A DNA stretch of 64,000 nt from Pseudonocardia humida (GCF_023898865.1 NZ_JAGSOV010000049.1:16727-80726), one strand, 5' to 3'. Positions 33,191 to 41,891 are shown, numbered from the stretch's first letter. Notes: generated from the sequence alone by a model not told the origin. Program-made: numbers and translations.

Positions 33191-34063
33191 TCAGGTCAGG
33201 GTCGTCACCCACATCAGGACGATCACCAGCGCGGCGAGGGCGCCCAGCAGGACGGCCTGCATGGCGGTGCGGTTGCGCCCCGGGCCGTAGACCAGCGCTG
33301 CGGTCGCCGCCGCGCCGACCACCAGCCCACCGAGGTGCCCGGTGATCGAGATGCCGGGGATCACGAAGCTGATCACGATGTTCACCACGATCAGCCCGAC
33401 GACCTGGCCGAGCGGGAAGCGCAGCCGGCGCAGCACCACGGCCAGCCCGCCCATCAGGCCGAACACGGCCCCGGAGGCCCCGGCCACCTCGATGCGCGGC
33501 AGGTCGAACAGCATCACGGCGGCCGAGCCGCCGAGCAGGGCGATGCAGTACACGGCCAGGAAGCGGCCGCGGCCGAGCACCGACTCCAGGTCGCGGCCCA
33601 GCACGTACAGCGCGAGCATGTTGAAGACCAGGTGCACCGGGCCGATGTGCAGGAACCCGGCGGTCACCACGCGCCACCACTCCCCCGCCCCCACCAGCCA
33701 GGGGACCAGCGAGAGCGCTCCGAACAGCGGGGCGTCGGCGTTCGCCGTGATGCTGCGGGCCTGCAGCACGGTCCACACGAAGACCGCGACGTTGATCGCG
33801 ATCAGGGTGGGCACCACCACCGGGCGCCCACCGGGCTGGGCCCCGGCGACGGTGCGCCCGCGGCGCGCCCCGCGCTGCCCCTGGGCGACGCAGTCCACGC
33901 ACTGGTAGCCCACCGAGGCCTCGCGCAGGCACTCCGGGCAGGCCGGGCGGCCGCACCGGGTGCAGGCGAGCCCGGTCGGGCGGTCGGGGTGGCGGACGCA
34001 GACCGCCGGGGCATCCGGGGTCGGGCCGCCCTGGTAGGGGCTGGGAGGTCCGGCCGAGGACAC
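33191..34063 (-). CDS. Rhomboid family intramembrane serine protease
   Basis: Membrane protease of 290 residues. An N-terminal zinc-ribbon/B-box-like segment has C-x2-C pairs (CTRCGRPACPECL and CVDCV). The rhomboid core of six or more helices follows, with HLVFNMLAL as the oxyanion His-Asn motif, catalytic Ser in V-A-G-A-S-G-A-V-F-G, and catalytic His in TGHLGGLVVG. GTG at 34063 is 11 bp after the ppiA stop on the same strand, so the genes are cotranscribed. Its substrates are unknown. Confidence 0.92.
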   Translation of the reverse strand: MSSAGPPSPYQGGPTPDAPAVCVRHPDRPTGLACTRCGRPACPECLREASVGYQCVDCVAQGQRGARRGRTVAGAQPGGRPVVVPTLIAINVAVFVWTVLQARSITANADAPLFGALSLVPWLVGAGEWWRVVTAGFLHIGPVHLVFNMLALYVLGRDLESVLGRGRFLAVYCIALLGGSAAVMLFDLPRIEVAGASGAVFGLMGGLAVVLRRLRFPLGQVVGLIVVNIVISFVIPGISITGHLGGLVVGAAATAALVYGPGRNRTAMQAVLLGALAALVIVLMWVTTLT

Positions 34064-34074
34064 CCGGGGGCCGC

Positions 34075-34614
34075 CTAGTCCGCGATCTCGACGCGCTGGA
34101 TGACGACCTCGTCGAGCGGGCGGTCGTTGCGGTCGGTGCGGGCGGCGGCGATGGCGTCGACCACCTGGCGGGACTCCGCGTCGGCGACCTCGCCGAAGAT
34201 GGTGTGGCGGCGGTTGAGGTGCGGCGTCGGGGCGACGGTGATGAAGAACTGCGAGCCGTTGGTCCCGGGCCCGGCGTTGGCCATGGCCAGCAGGTACGGG
34301 CGGTCGAACTGCAGCTCGGGGTGGAACTCGTCGCCGAACTTGTAGCCGGGCCCGCCGCGGCCGGTGCCGGTCGGGTCGCCGCCCTGCAGCATGAAGCCGC
34401 TGATCACCCGGTGGAAGACCGAGCCGTCGTAGAACGGGCCGCTGTCGCCGCCGGAGGCGTTGGGCTCCGAGTACTGCCGCTGCCCGGTGGCCAGGCCGAC
34501 GAAGTTGTCGACCGTCTTGGGGGCGTGATCGGGGAACAGCACGATCCGGATGTCGCCCTTGTTGGTCCGCAGCGTGGCGGTCGTCTTGGAGTTGGGTTGG
34601 GTCACGGGGCCCAT
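34075..34614 (-). CDS. ppiA: Peptidyl-prolyl cis-trans isomerase, cyclophilin type (PpiA)
   Basis: Cytoplasmic cyclophilin of 179 residues with close similarity to mycobacterial PpiA. Active-site blocks are FHRVISGFMLQGGD (with the catalytic Arg), MANAGPGTNGSQFFIT and HTIFGEV. The first strand is TATLRTNKGDIRIVLF. ATG at 34614 or GTG at 34605 are both possible starts. The gene normally lies close to tRNA-Ala, gyrA and crgA; here about 10.6 kb of other genes separate it from tRNA-Ala. Confidence 0.96.
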   Translation of the reverse strand: MGPVTQPNSKTTATLRTNKGDIRIVLFPDHAPKTVDNFVGLATGQRQYSEPNASGGDSGPFYDGSVFHRVISGFMLQGGDPTGTGRGGPGYKFGDEFHPELQFDRPYLLAMANAGPGTNGSQFFITVAPTPHLNRRHTIFGEVADAESRQVVDAIAAARTDRNDRPLDEVVIQRVEIAD

Positions 34615-34663
34615 CGTGCCAGCCCACCGGGCCGCGCGTCGGTCCAGACCCTCGCCCGGGGGT

Positions 34664-35836
34664 TCACCCGAGCACCTCGTCGAGGAACCCGGTGACGGTC
34701 CGCTCGTAGGCCGCGGGGTCGGCGTTCCAGGCCGCGGTGTGCTCGACGTCGGGCACCTCGACCAGGCGCATCGGCCAGTCCAGCCGGGGTGCCGCGGCGA
34801 CCAGCGACCGGCTCGTCCAGGGCGGCACCGCGGTGTCGGCCGTGCTGTGCACGACGAGCGTCGGCGGCCGTACCGCGGGCGGGCGGCGGCGCAGGTCGAA
34901 GCGGTCGAAGTCGATGCCGATGCGCCGCTCGGTGACCGCGCCGGCCAGCGGGCTCAGCTGCCCCGGGAGCCTGCGGTTGCGGGCCTGCTGGCGCAGCGTG
35001 GCCCGCCAGTCGACCAGCGGCGCGTCCCACACCACCGCGGCGACCCGGTCCGCGGCGGGCGACCGGTCCAGGAAGGCGCCGATGATCGCCGCCCCCATCG
35101 ACCAGCCCATCAGCACCACCCGGTCGGCGCCGCGGCCGCGGACGTAAGCGACGGCGGCCTCCAGGTCGGCCCACTCGGTGTCGCCGAGGTGGTAGTGGCC
35201 GTCCGGGCTGGGCGGGGCGCCCTCGTCGTTGCGGTAGCTGGCCACGAGCACCGGGTGGCCGCGCCCGTGCAGCGCGGGCAGGATCCGCAGCCCCTCGCGC
35301 AGGGTGCCGCCGCGCCCGTGCACCAGCACCACCCAGGGCTGGTCGCCGCCGGGCACGACCCAGCCGGGGTAGTCGCCGAGCGGGCCGGGCACGTCGACCG
35401 CCTCGAACGCCAGGCCGAGCGCGCCGGGGTCGGGGTCGTAGGGGCCGGTGTCGAGCACGGCCTCGGTGCCGGCCGGCGGGACCGGCCCGCCCCGCAGCTC
35501 GCGCACCACCCGGTGCCGGTCGCCCCCGACCACCGGCCCGACAGCGGCGAGCCCGTCGGCCCAGCGCAGGCCCCAGATCCCGGGCTGGCGGGTCAACCGG
35601 TTCGCCACCAGCGTGACGGTGTCGCGGTCGGCGGCCAGCACCCGCTCCGGGTAGATCGGGCGGACGGTCGGGTCGAGCAGGATCGAGGAGTACACCCAGC
35701 CGATCCCGGCGACCGCCCCGGTGCCCAGGCCGAGACCCAGGCCGGCGCCGATGCCGATGCCCAGGATCCGCGGCCCGAGCCGCGCCCGCCCGTTCGGCGC
35801 GATCAGCCAACCGGCCGCGGTCCTGGTCGACGCCAC
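34664..35836 (-). CDS. Alpha/beta hydrolase with N-terminal membrane anchor
   Basis: Hydrolase of 390 residues. A glycine-rich hydrophobic segment (ILGIGIGAGLGLGLGTGAVAG) near residue 30 is probably a transmembrane helix or signal anchor. The catalytic domain has the oxyanion VLVHGRGG, the nucleophile in MGWSMGAAI, the acid near HSTADTAVPP, and the histidine in EVPDVEHTAAW. GTG at 35836 is preferred, with AGGGA upstream; a longer frame to 35890 exists. Such anchored hydrolases act on the outer face in many actinomycetes. The substrate is unknown. Confidence 0.85.
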   Translation of the reverse strand: MASTRTAAGWLIAPNGRARLGPRILGIGIGAGLGLGLGTGAVAGIGWVYSSILLDPTVRPIYPERVLAADRDTVTLVANRLTRQPGIWGLRWADGLAAVGPVVGGDRHRVVRELRGGPVPPAGTEAVLDTGPYDPDPGALGLAFEAVDVPGPLGDYPGWVVPGGDQPWVVLVHGRGGTLREGLRILPALHGRGHPVLVASYRNDEGAPPSPDGHYHLGDTEWADLEAAVAYVRGRGADRVVLMGWSMGAAIIGAFLDRSPAADRVAAVVWDAPLVDWRATLRQQARNRRLPGQLSPLAGAVTERRIGIDFDRFDLRRRPPAVRPPTLVVHSTADTAVPPWTSRSLVAAAPRLDWPMRLVEVPDVEHTAAWNADPAAYERTVTGFLDEVLG

Positions 35837-35896
35837 GCGGTGATGATCCCTGATCGCGGCCGCGACGGCACCGGTCGTTTCCCGGCGCACCGCGGC

Positions 35897-36220
35897 TCAG
35901 CGCGGGGTCACCTCGCCCATCTTGTTCCAGCCGCTGCCCTCGACGCCCTGGATGCTGACGATGTCCGGGGTGGTGGCGACGACATCGGGCATCCAGCTCA
36001 TCGCCGTCTTGAAGTGCTCGGAGGTGACGTGCGCCTCGCCCGCGTCGTCCTGGAAGGCCTCCACCAGCACGAACTGGTTGGGGTCGTCGACGCTGCGCGA
36101 CCACTCGAAGAAGATGTTGCCGGGCTCGGCCCGGGTGGCGGTGGTGAACGGGTCGACCAGGTCGAGCCACTCCTCCGCCCGCTCGGGGCGGATCGTGAAC
36201 TTGACGACGATGAAGATCAC
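35897..36220 (-). CDS. Antibiotic-biosynthesis-monooxygenase domain protein (quinol monooxygenase-like)
   Basis: Small ferredoxin-fold protein of 107 residues, likely a dimer. The hallmarks VVKFTIRPERAEEWLDLV, EPGNIFFEWSRSVDDP, VLVEAFQDDAGEAHVTSEHF and a hydrophobic C-terminal strand match the putative quinol monooxygenase YgiN-type family. These enzymes oxidise electron-rich phenols without a cofactor. GTG at 36220 has GGAGG upstream. The next leftward gene starts about 60 bp downstream and could share the transcript. Confidence 0.9.
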   Translation of the reverse strand: MIFIVVKFTIRPERAEEWLDLVDPFTTATRAEPGNIFFEWSRSVDDPNQFVLVEAFQDDAGEAHVTSEHFKTAMSWMPDVVATTPDIVSIQGVEGSGWNKMGEVTPR

Positions 36221-36353
36221 AGCGGTCCTCCAGCTCGGTTGTCGACGACGGTCATTCTGGCCGTCCACGGAGCCGGGGACACCTCGTCGAACGAGCGGGG
36301 CGCGTACGGCCCGCTTAGGGTGGCGGCACGGGGGACCACCCAGGAGGGGCGAC

Positions 36354-37157
36354 GTGGTCCGACGCAGGGCAGGCGACGCGGGCGGGGCGCCCGACGTCCT
36401 GGACGTCAGCGAAAGGTTCTGGTCATCGGGCGGCGAACGCCTCGACGTCGACGGCGCGGTGCTCGTGCGGAACCCGGCGGCGCCCGGCCACCCGTCCGGC
36501 ACGTTCCTCACCGCGGTGCGCACCGGGTCGGCCGAGCAGCTGGACCGGGTCCTCGCCCGCTGCCACGACCTGGTCGAGGGCGGCTGCCGGCGCGTGGTCG
36601 TCGACGCCGCAACACCACCGGTCGTGGCGGCCCACCTCGCCGTCGAGGACTGGACCCCGACCACGCAGCTGCACCTGGTGCTGCCGGCCACCGCCGCGGT
36701 GCCCGCCGCGGGCATCGCGCCCCGCCCGCTGAGCACCGACGAGGACTGGGCGCGGGCCACCGAGCTGTTCCGGGCCGATCACCTGGAGGAGGACGCCCGG
36801 CACGTCCGCAGCGCCCGGCCCGCGGCGGCGACCGCGGCCGCCGTCGCCCTGCGCCGCAGCCTCACCCCCGCCGCGACCTGGTTCGCCGTCGAGCGCGACG
36901 GCGGGTTCGTGGCGATGGTCGCCGCCTGGGCGGGCGACGGGGGCACCGGTGTCGTCGAGGACGTGTTCGTGCGCCCGGACGCGCGCCACGCCGGGCTGGC
37001 CCGCGAGCTGCTGCGGTTCGCCGTCGGGCAGGCCAGGGCGGGTGGCGCCGGCCCGGTGCTGATCGGGGCCGAGACCGACGACACCCCCAAGCACCTCTAC
37101 GCCCGCTTCGGCTTCCGCCCGGCCGCGGTGGGCCACAGCTGGGTGCGCGGCACCTGA
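36354..37157 (+). CDS. GNAT family N-acetyltransferase
   Basis: Protein of 267 residues. An N-terminal half that looks like a degenerate GNAT repeat is followed by a clear GNAT domain from about residue 175, with VVEDVFVRPDARHAGLARELL as the acetyl-CoA pyrophosphate loop region (R-x2-G-x-A variant: RHAGLA) and HLYARFGFRP at the end. GTG at 36354 has AGGAGGGG. A parS-like palindrome lies just after the stop. The substrate is unknown. Confidence 0.82.
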   Translation: MVRRRAGDAGGAPDVLDVSERFWSSGGERLDVDGAVLVRNPAAPGHPSGTFLTAVRTGSAEQLDRVLARCHDLVEGGCRRVVVDAATPPVVAAHLAVEDWTPTTQLHLVLPATAAVPAAGIAPRPLSTDEDWARATELFRADHLEEDARHVRSARPAAATAAAVALRRSLTPAATWFAVERDGGFVAMVAAWAGDGGTGVVEDVFVRPDARHAGLARELLRFAVGQARAGGAGPVLIGAETDDTPKHLYARFGFRPAAVGHSWVRGT

Positions 37158-37164
37158 CGCGGTG

Positions 37165-37178
37165 GTTCCACGTGGAAC
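37165..37178. promoter_or_regulatory. parS-like ParB binding site
   Basis: GTTCCACGTGGAAC, a perfect 14-bp palindrome that differs by one base per half from the actinobacterial parS GTTTCACGTGAAAC. It lies between the GNAT and methyltransferase genes, about 25 kb from parAB. Confidence 0.75.
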
Positions 37179-37212
37179 ACGACAGGCGCTGCGCAGCGCG
37201 GAGGAGGACAGC

Positions 37213-38007
37213 GTGGCCGACGAGCACCGCGAACGGCTCCGGACGACCTCCGGCGCGGTGGCCGAGCGCTACGACGCCGTGCGCCCCGGCTACCCGAGGG
37301 CCGTCCTGGACGACCTGCTGCGGCTGGCCGGCGTCGGCCCCGACGACCGCGTGCTGGAGATCGGCTGCGGCACCGGGCAGCTGACCGTGCCGCTCGCGGC
37401 GCGCGGGTTGCGGGTCACCGCGATCGAGCCGGGCCCCGACCTGGCCCGCGTGGCCCGGCGCAACCTGGCCGCGCACCCGATGGCCGAGGTCGTCGTCGGC
37501 GCGTTCGAGGAGGTGGCCCTCGAGCCCGGCTCGTTCGACCTGGTCGTGGCCACCTCGGTCCACCGGCTCGACCCGGCGGTCCGCGTCGAGCGTTCGGTCG
37601 ACCTGCTGCGTGCCGGCGGCGCGCTGGCCGTCATCGACACCGAGCACGTCGCAGGCGGCAGCGCGGCGTTCTTCGCCGACGCCCAGGCATGCCACCGGCG
37701 CTGGGACCCGACGACACCACCCGGGCCGCGGCTGCCGACCGCGGCGGAGGTCCCGACCGCCCGGCCCGAGCTGGACGACTCGCCGCGGCTCGGACCCGTG
37801 CACCTGCGCAGGCGGCAGTGGGACGCCGAGTACACCACCGAGCGGTACCTGGCCCTGCTGCTCACCTGCTCCGGGCACCTGGCCCTGCCCGCGGCCGACC
37901 GGCGGGGCCTGCGCGGCTGCCTCGGCGCGCTCATCGCCGGCCGCTACGGCGGGCGGATCACCCAGCGGTACCTGACCGACCTGCGGGTCGCCCACCGCGC
38001 CGGGTAG
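37213..38007 (+). CDS. Class I SAM-dependent methyltransferase
   Basis: Methyltransferase of 264 residues. Motif I is VLEIGCGTGQLTVPLAARG, motif II VTAIEPGPDLARVARRN, and motif IV GSFDLVVATSVHRLDP. The N-terminus SGAVAERYDAVRPGYP is common in actinobacterial Methyltransf_11/25 enzymes that act on small molecules. GTG at 37213 has GGAGGACA upstream; an earlier start would overlap parS. It is convergent with the FAD oxidase gene, with 9 bp between stops. Confidence 0.87.
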   Translation: MADEHRERLRTTSGAVAERYDAVRPGYPRAVLDDLLRLAGVGPDDRVLEIGCGTGQLTVPLAARGLRVTAIEPGPDLARVARRNLAAHPMAEVVVGAFEEVALEPGSFDLVVATSVHRLDPAVRVERSVDLLRAGGALAVIDTEHVAGGSAAFFADAQACHRRWDPTTPPGPRLPTAAEVPTARPELDDSPRLGPVHLRRRQWDAEYTTERYLALLLTCSGHLALPAADRRGLRGCLGALIAGRYGGRITQRYLTDLRVAHRAG

Positions 38008-38016
38008 CCGTGCGGA

Positions 38017-39360
38017 TCAGCCCGTCGGGCGGATGTTGTGGTTGAGGTGGAAGGCGTTCTGCGGGTCGTAGCGCCGCTTCAGCGCGGTCAGCCGGGCGAG
38101 CTTGTCCGGGCCGTAGGCGCGGCGCACGCCGGCGTCGCCCTCGTCGGAGAGGGTGTTGACGTAGACCCCGCTGGCGAACGGCTCGACCGCGCCCGCGCAG
38201 CGCCGGGCCACGGCGAAGCGGTCCGCGTCCTCGCCCGGGTCGGTCCACCGCGCGGCGGCCACGTACTCGAAGAGGGTGCCGCGGTGGGCGAACGCGGTGT
38301 CGGCGTCGGGCACGTCGGCGATCGCCCCGCCGTAGGCCTGCAGCCCGACGTTCGGCAGGTGCTCGCCGGTGCCGTCGGCGCTGCCCCGGCGCAGGAACGC
38401 CCCGATCGCGGCGTCGTCGAAGGCCCGCAGGAAGTGGCCCTTCCAGTACCGGCGCAGCGTGTGGCCGTCGGTGACGTCGTCGCGGCGCTGCAACTGCAGG
38501 TAGGACTGCTCGACGACGCGCTCGGCCACCGGGCGGCCAAGCGCCGCGATCCGCGGCGCGAGCCCGCGGCCCGCCTCCGGGTCGCCGACCCAGACGAACC
38601 CCACGGTGAGCAGCCCGTCCGGCCCGATCGATGCGGTGAAGGTGGACTCGCGGGGCGCCTCGGCGTTGAGGTCGCGCCAGCCGCGCAGCACGTCCACGCC
38701 CTGGTCGAGCTCGAAGGAGCACTCGACGGTCAGCGCCCGGGTGCCGATCTCGTGCAGCCGGAACTCGAACTCGGTGACCACCCCGAAGTTGCCGCCCCCG
38801 CCGCTCAGCCCCCAGAACAGCTCCGGGTGCTCGTCGCGGGTCACCCGCAGCACCTCGCCCTCCGCCGTCACCAGCTCGAAGGACTCCACGTTGTCGCAGG
38901 TGAGCCCGTACTTGCGGGCCATCCAGCCCATCCCGCCGCCGAGCGTGAGCCCGCCGACGCCGGTGTGCGAGACGTTGCCCGCCGTGGTGGCCAGGCCGTG
39001 GCGCTGGGCCTGCGCGTCGAGCACGCCGAGCAGCGCGCCGCCCTGCACCCGGGCCCGCCGGGCGGCCGGGTCGACGTGGACCGCGGCCATCGGGGTGAGG
39101 TCGATCATCAGGCCGTCGTGCGGGACGCCGAGCCCGATCACGCTGTGCCCGCCGCACCGCACGCCGATCTCCAGGTCCATGTCGCGGGCGGCGCGCACGG
39201 CGGCGACCACGTCGCCGACGCCCGCGCAGCGCACGATCATCCGGGGGCGGTGGTCGACCATGGCGTTCCACACCGACCGGGCCCCGTCGTAGCCGGCGGC
39301 GCCGGGGAGCAGCAGCGCTCCCTCCAGCCGCGCCTCCAGGTCGTTCGTCGCGTTCGTCAT
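38017..39360 (-). CDS. FAD-binding oxidoreductase, BBE (berberine-bridge-like) type
   Basis: Flavoprotein oxidase of 447 residues. The FAD-binding domain has IGVRCGGHSVIGLGVP, whose His probably carries covalent FAD, and TTAGNVSHTGVGGLTLGGG, where the second (cysteine) link of bicovalent enzymes is Ser, suggesting single attachment. ELFWGLSGGGGNFGVVTEF is the last FAD block, and the C-terminal BBE motif ends FASGVYVNTL and LKRRYDPQNAFHLNHNI. ATG at 39360 lies 46 bp from the divergent MocR gene, which probably controls it. Oxidises an alcohol or sugar; the substrate is unknown. Confidence 0.93.
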   Translation of the reverse strand: MTNATNDLEARLEGALLLPGAAGYDGARSVWNAMVDHRPRMIVRCAGVGDVVAAVRAARDMDLEIGVRCGGHSVIGLGVPHDGLMIDLTPMAAVHVDPAARRARVQGGALLGVLDAQAQRHGLATTAGNVSHTGVGGLTLGGGMGWMARKYGLTCDNVESFELVTAEGEVLRVTRDEHPELFWGLSGGGGNFGVVTEFEFRLHEIGTRALTVECSFELDQGVDVLRGWRDLNAEAPRESTFTASIGPDGLLTVGFVWVGDPEAGRGLAPRIAALGRPVAERVVEQSYLQLQRRDDVTDGHTLRRYWKGHFLRAFDDAAIGAFLRRGSADGTGEHLPNVGLQAYGGAIADVPDADTAFAHRGTLFEYVAAARWTDPGEDADRFAVARRCAGAVEPFASGVYVNTLSDEGDAGVRRAYGPDKLARLTALKRRYDPQNAFHLNHNIRPTG

Positions 39361-39378
39361 GGGAGAAGCCTGACAGGA

Positions 39379-39403
39379 ATCGGTCCATGCAATATGGTCC
39401 GAT
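39379..39403. promoter_or_regulatory. Probable MocR operator
   Basis: ATCGGTCCAT, spacer GCAAT, ATGGTCCGAT: a 10-bp inverted repeat with one mismatch, filling the centre of the 46-bp gap between the divergent oxidase and MocR genes. CAATAT within it could be a -10 for the MocR gene. Confidence 0.65.
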
Positions 39404-39406
39404 CCG

Positions 39407-40825
39407 ATGGGTATCTCGGGTACCAATTCCGGTCGACACGGCGAGCTGCCGATCGTCCTGGACCGGGCGGCGGGTGAATCGCTGCACCGCCAGGTCGGCG
39501 CGGCCATCCGCGCGTCGGTGCGCTCCGGGCGGCTCGCCGTGGGCACCCGGCTGCCGCCGACCCGCACCATGGCCGCCGACCTGGGGGTGTCCCGCGGCGT
39601 GGTGGTCGAGGCCTACCAGCAGCTGATCGCCGAGGGCTACCTCACCGGCGGCGCGGGCGGCTACACCACGGTCGCGGGCCGACCGCGCGACGCCGCGTCC
39701 GGGTCCGCCCGGGCCCTCGACCCGCCCGCCCCGGCCGCCCGCGTCGACTTCGGCTACGGGCGCGCCGACGTCGCCAACTTCCCGCGGGCGGCATGGCTGC
39801 GCTCCATCCGCCGCGCCCTGGTCGAGACGCCCGGCGACCGGTTCCTGTACTCCACCGGCCGCGGCGCCGTCGAGGTGCGCACGGCGCTGGCCGAGTACCT
39901 CGACCGCGTGCGCGGCACCGCCGCCGACCCGGAGAACGTGCTCATCTGCAACGGCTTCGCCCAGGCCGTCGCCCTGCTGGTCGGCGTCGCGGCCCGGCGC
40001 GGGGCCCGGCGGATGGCCGTCGAGGACCCGTCCTCGGACGACGACGCCCGCCCGATCGCGGCCGCCGCCGGGCTGGAGGTCGTCGGCATCCCCGTCGGCC
40101 CGGACGGCATCGACGTCGCCGCCCTCGAACGCTCCGACGCCGACCTGGTGATCCTCACCCCCTCCCACCAGTGGCCCACCGGCGGCGTGCTCCCCGCCCA
40201 CGCGCGCGCGGCGGTGCTGAGCTGGGCCGAGCGGCGCGGCGCGCTGGTCGTCGAGGACGACTACGACGCCGAGTACCGCTACGACCGCCAGCCGGTCGGC
40301 GCGATGCAGGGCCTGGCGCCGCAGCGGGTGGTCTACGCGGGCACGGCCAGCAAGACGCTGGCCCCGGGGATGCGGCTGGGCTGGCTGGTGCTGCCCCGCG
40401 ACCTGGTCGACGACGTCGCCGCGGCCAAGGTCCTCGCCGACCGCGGCTCGGCCGCCCTCGAACAGCTGGCCTTCGCCGACTTCCTCGACCGCGGCGAGTT
40501 CGACCGGCACCTGCGCCGGCTGCGCCCGGTGTACCGCCGCCGCCGCGACGCGCTGCTCGCCGCGCTCGCCGAGCGGCTGCCCGAGCTGGAGCCGGCCGGG
40601 GTCGCGGCCGGGCTGCACCTGGTCGCCTGGCTCCCCCCGGACCTCGACGAGGCGAGCGTCGTGGCCGCGGCCGCGCGTCGGGGCCTCGTGGTGAACGGCG
40701 TGACGCCGTTCCGGCTGAGCAGCCGCGGCCCGGGCGGGCTGATCTTCGGCTACTCCTCGCTCAACGAGCGCGCCATCGACGAGGGCGTGCGGCTGCTGGC
40801 CGCGGCCGTCGCCGACGTGCGGTAG
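39407..40825 (+). CDS. MocR/PdxR-type GntR regulator with aminotransferase domain
   Basis: Regulator of 472 residues. The GntR winged helix (about 20-85) has GTRLPPTRTMAADLGVSRGV. The rest is a fold-type I aminotransferase domain with the PLP lysine in YAGTASKTLAPGMRLGW and VVEDDYDAEYRYD. Such proteins bind PLP or PLP-amino-acid adducts and control B6 or amine pathways; the adjacent FAD oxidase is the evident target. ATG lies 3 bp from the operator palindrome and no ribosome site is visible, so the mRNA may be leaderless. Confidence 0.93.
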   Translation: MGISGTNSGRHGELPIVLDRAAGESLHRQVGAAIRASVRSGRLAVGTRLPPTRTMAADLGVSRGVVVEAYQQLIAEGYLTGGAGGYTTVAGRPRDAASGSARALDPPAPAARVDFGYGRADVANFPRAAWLRSIRRALVETPGDRFLYSTGRGAVEVRTALAEYLDRVRGTAADPENVLICNGFAQAVALLVGVAARRGARRMAVEDPSSDDDARPIAAAAGLEVVGIPVGPDGIDVAALERSDADLVILTPSHQWPTGGVLPAHARAAVLSWAERRGALVVEDDYDAEYRYDRQPVGAMQGLAPQRVVYAGTASKTLAPGMRLGWLVLPRDLVDDVAAAKVLADRGSAALEQLAFADFLDRGEFDRHLRRLRPVYRRRRDALLAALAERLPELEPAGVAAGLHLVAWLPPDLDEASVVAAAARRGLVVNGVTPFRLSSRGPGGLIFGYSSLNERAIDEGVRLLAAAVADVR

Positions 40826-40938
40826 CGCTCACCCCGCGGCGCCGGCGCGCTCGAGGTCCTCGTCCATCCACACCAGCCGGCCGATCCGCCACAGCTGGGC
40901 CAGCACCACCAGGACCGCCCGGTGACCGTCGCGCCCGG

Positions 40939-41835
40939 CTACACCGGGGCCGTGGGGTGGATGTCGCCGATCGACGCCGCGGCTCCGGCGAGCGCCGCCA
41001 GGAGCGCGGTGGTGGCGGGCGGGTCGGGTGGCTCGCCGTAGGTCGCCGCGTAGATGCGTTGGTGCGATCCGGGGAGCTCGCTCGCCACGACGCCCTCGGC
41101 GTGGTGGGCGCGCAGGGCCAGCCCGGGGCTGGTCGTCACGCCCAGACCGGCGGCGACCAGCGCCTGCAGCACGACCATGTCCTCGGAGGTGTAGCCGATC
41201 CGGGGCTCGAACCCCTCCGCGGCGCACAGCGCCAGGAGCTGGCGGCGGCACCGGTGGCAGCCGGCGATCCAGGTGGCGTCCCGCAGCGCGGCCAGCGTGC
41301 TGACGGGGCGGGTGGACAGCAGGTACAGCGGGTCGTCGAGCAGGTGGTGCAGGCGGACGTCGCCGGGTTCGGGTTCGGCCTCGTCGTAGCGGAAGATGAT
41401 CGCCACGTCGATCCGGCCGGCGCGCAGCAGCTCCAGGGCCTCCGGGGGCTGCGTGCTGGTCAGGCCGATCTGCAGGCCCGGGTGCCGGTCGTTCAGCGCG
41501 GCCACCGCCCGGGGGACGAGTGCGCCGATCACGGACGAGAAGCTGGCCAGGCGCACCCGCCCGGCGCTCAGCCCGACGTGCGCGGACAGCTCGGCGTCGG
41601 CGGCGTCGATCCGCCCGATGATCTCGGCCGCGCGCGCGGCCAGCAGCTGCCCGGCGGGCGTGAGCCGGATCCCGCGCCCGGCCCGTTGCAGCAGCTGCGC
41701 GCCGGTCTCGGCCTCCAGCCTGGCCAGGTGGTGGCTGACCGTCGGCTGCGTGTAGTGCAGCTCCTTCGCCGCCGCGGTGACCGATCCGAGCCGCGCGAGC
41801 GCGTCGATGACCCGGAGCCTGTTGACGTCCAGCAT
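40939..41835 (-). CDS. LysR family transcriptional regulator
   Basis: Regulator of 298 residues. The N-terminal HTH (1-60) includes LGSVTAAAKELHYTQPTVSHHLARLE. The effector domain begins at about residue 90 with RVRLASFSSVIGALVPRA and has two lobes. ATG at 41835. It is divergent from the cysteine-dioxygenase-like gene, and the 70-bp gap holds a long inverted repeat suited to LysR binding. The first helices resemble regulators of efflux or oxidative genes, but the inducer is unknown. Confidence 0.93.
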   Translation of the reverse strand: MLDVNRLRVIDALARLGSVTAAAKELHYTQPTVSHHLARLEAETGAQLLQRAGRGIRLTPAGQLLAARAAEIIGRIDAADAELSAHVGLSAGRVRLASFSSVIGALVPRAVAALNDRHPGLQIGLTSTQPPEALELLRAGRIDVAIIFRYDEAEPEPGDVRLHHLLDDPLYLLSTRPVSTLAALRDATWIAGCHRCRRQLLALCAAEGFEPRIGYTSEDMVVLQALVAAGLGVTTSPGLALRAHHAEGVVASELPGSHQRIYAATYGEPPDPPATTALLAALAGAAASIGDIHPTAPV

Positions 41836-41837
41836 GC

Positions 41838-41891
41838 ATCGACCCCGTCTATGAGCCGCTGAGAGCATTGACATTAGACGGCCGGGTCGAT
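41838..41891. promoter_or_regulatory. LysR/CDO intergenic inverted repeat with -35-like TTGACA
   Basis: ATCGACCCCGTCTA (41838-41851) is complementary to TAGACG-GCC-GGGTCGAT (41875-41891) over 14 bp, apart from a 3-nt insertion. TTGACA (41868-41873) could be the -35 of the rightward gene; a good -10 is not seen. Probable LysR operator. Confidence 0.55.

Noticed and set aside
40829..40924. Short minus-strand frame ending VLAQLWRIGRLVWMDEDLE
   Set aside because: The peptide looks protein-like and may be the tail of a lost gene, but there is no start, ribosome site or family match, so no gene is called.
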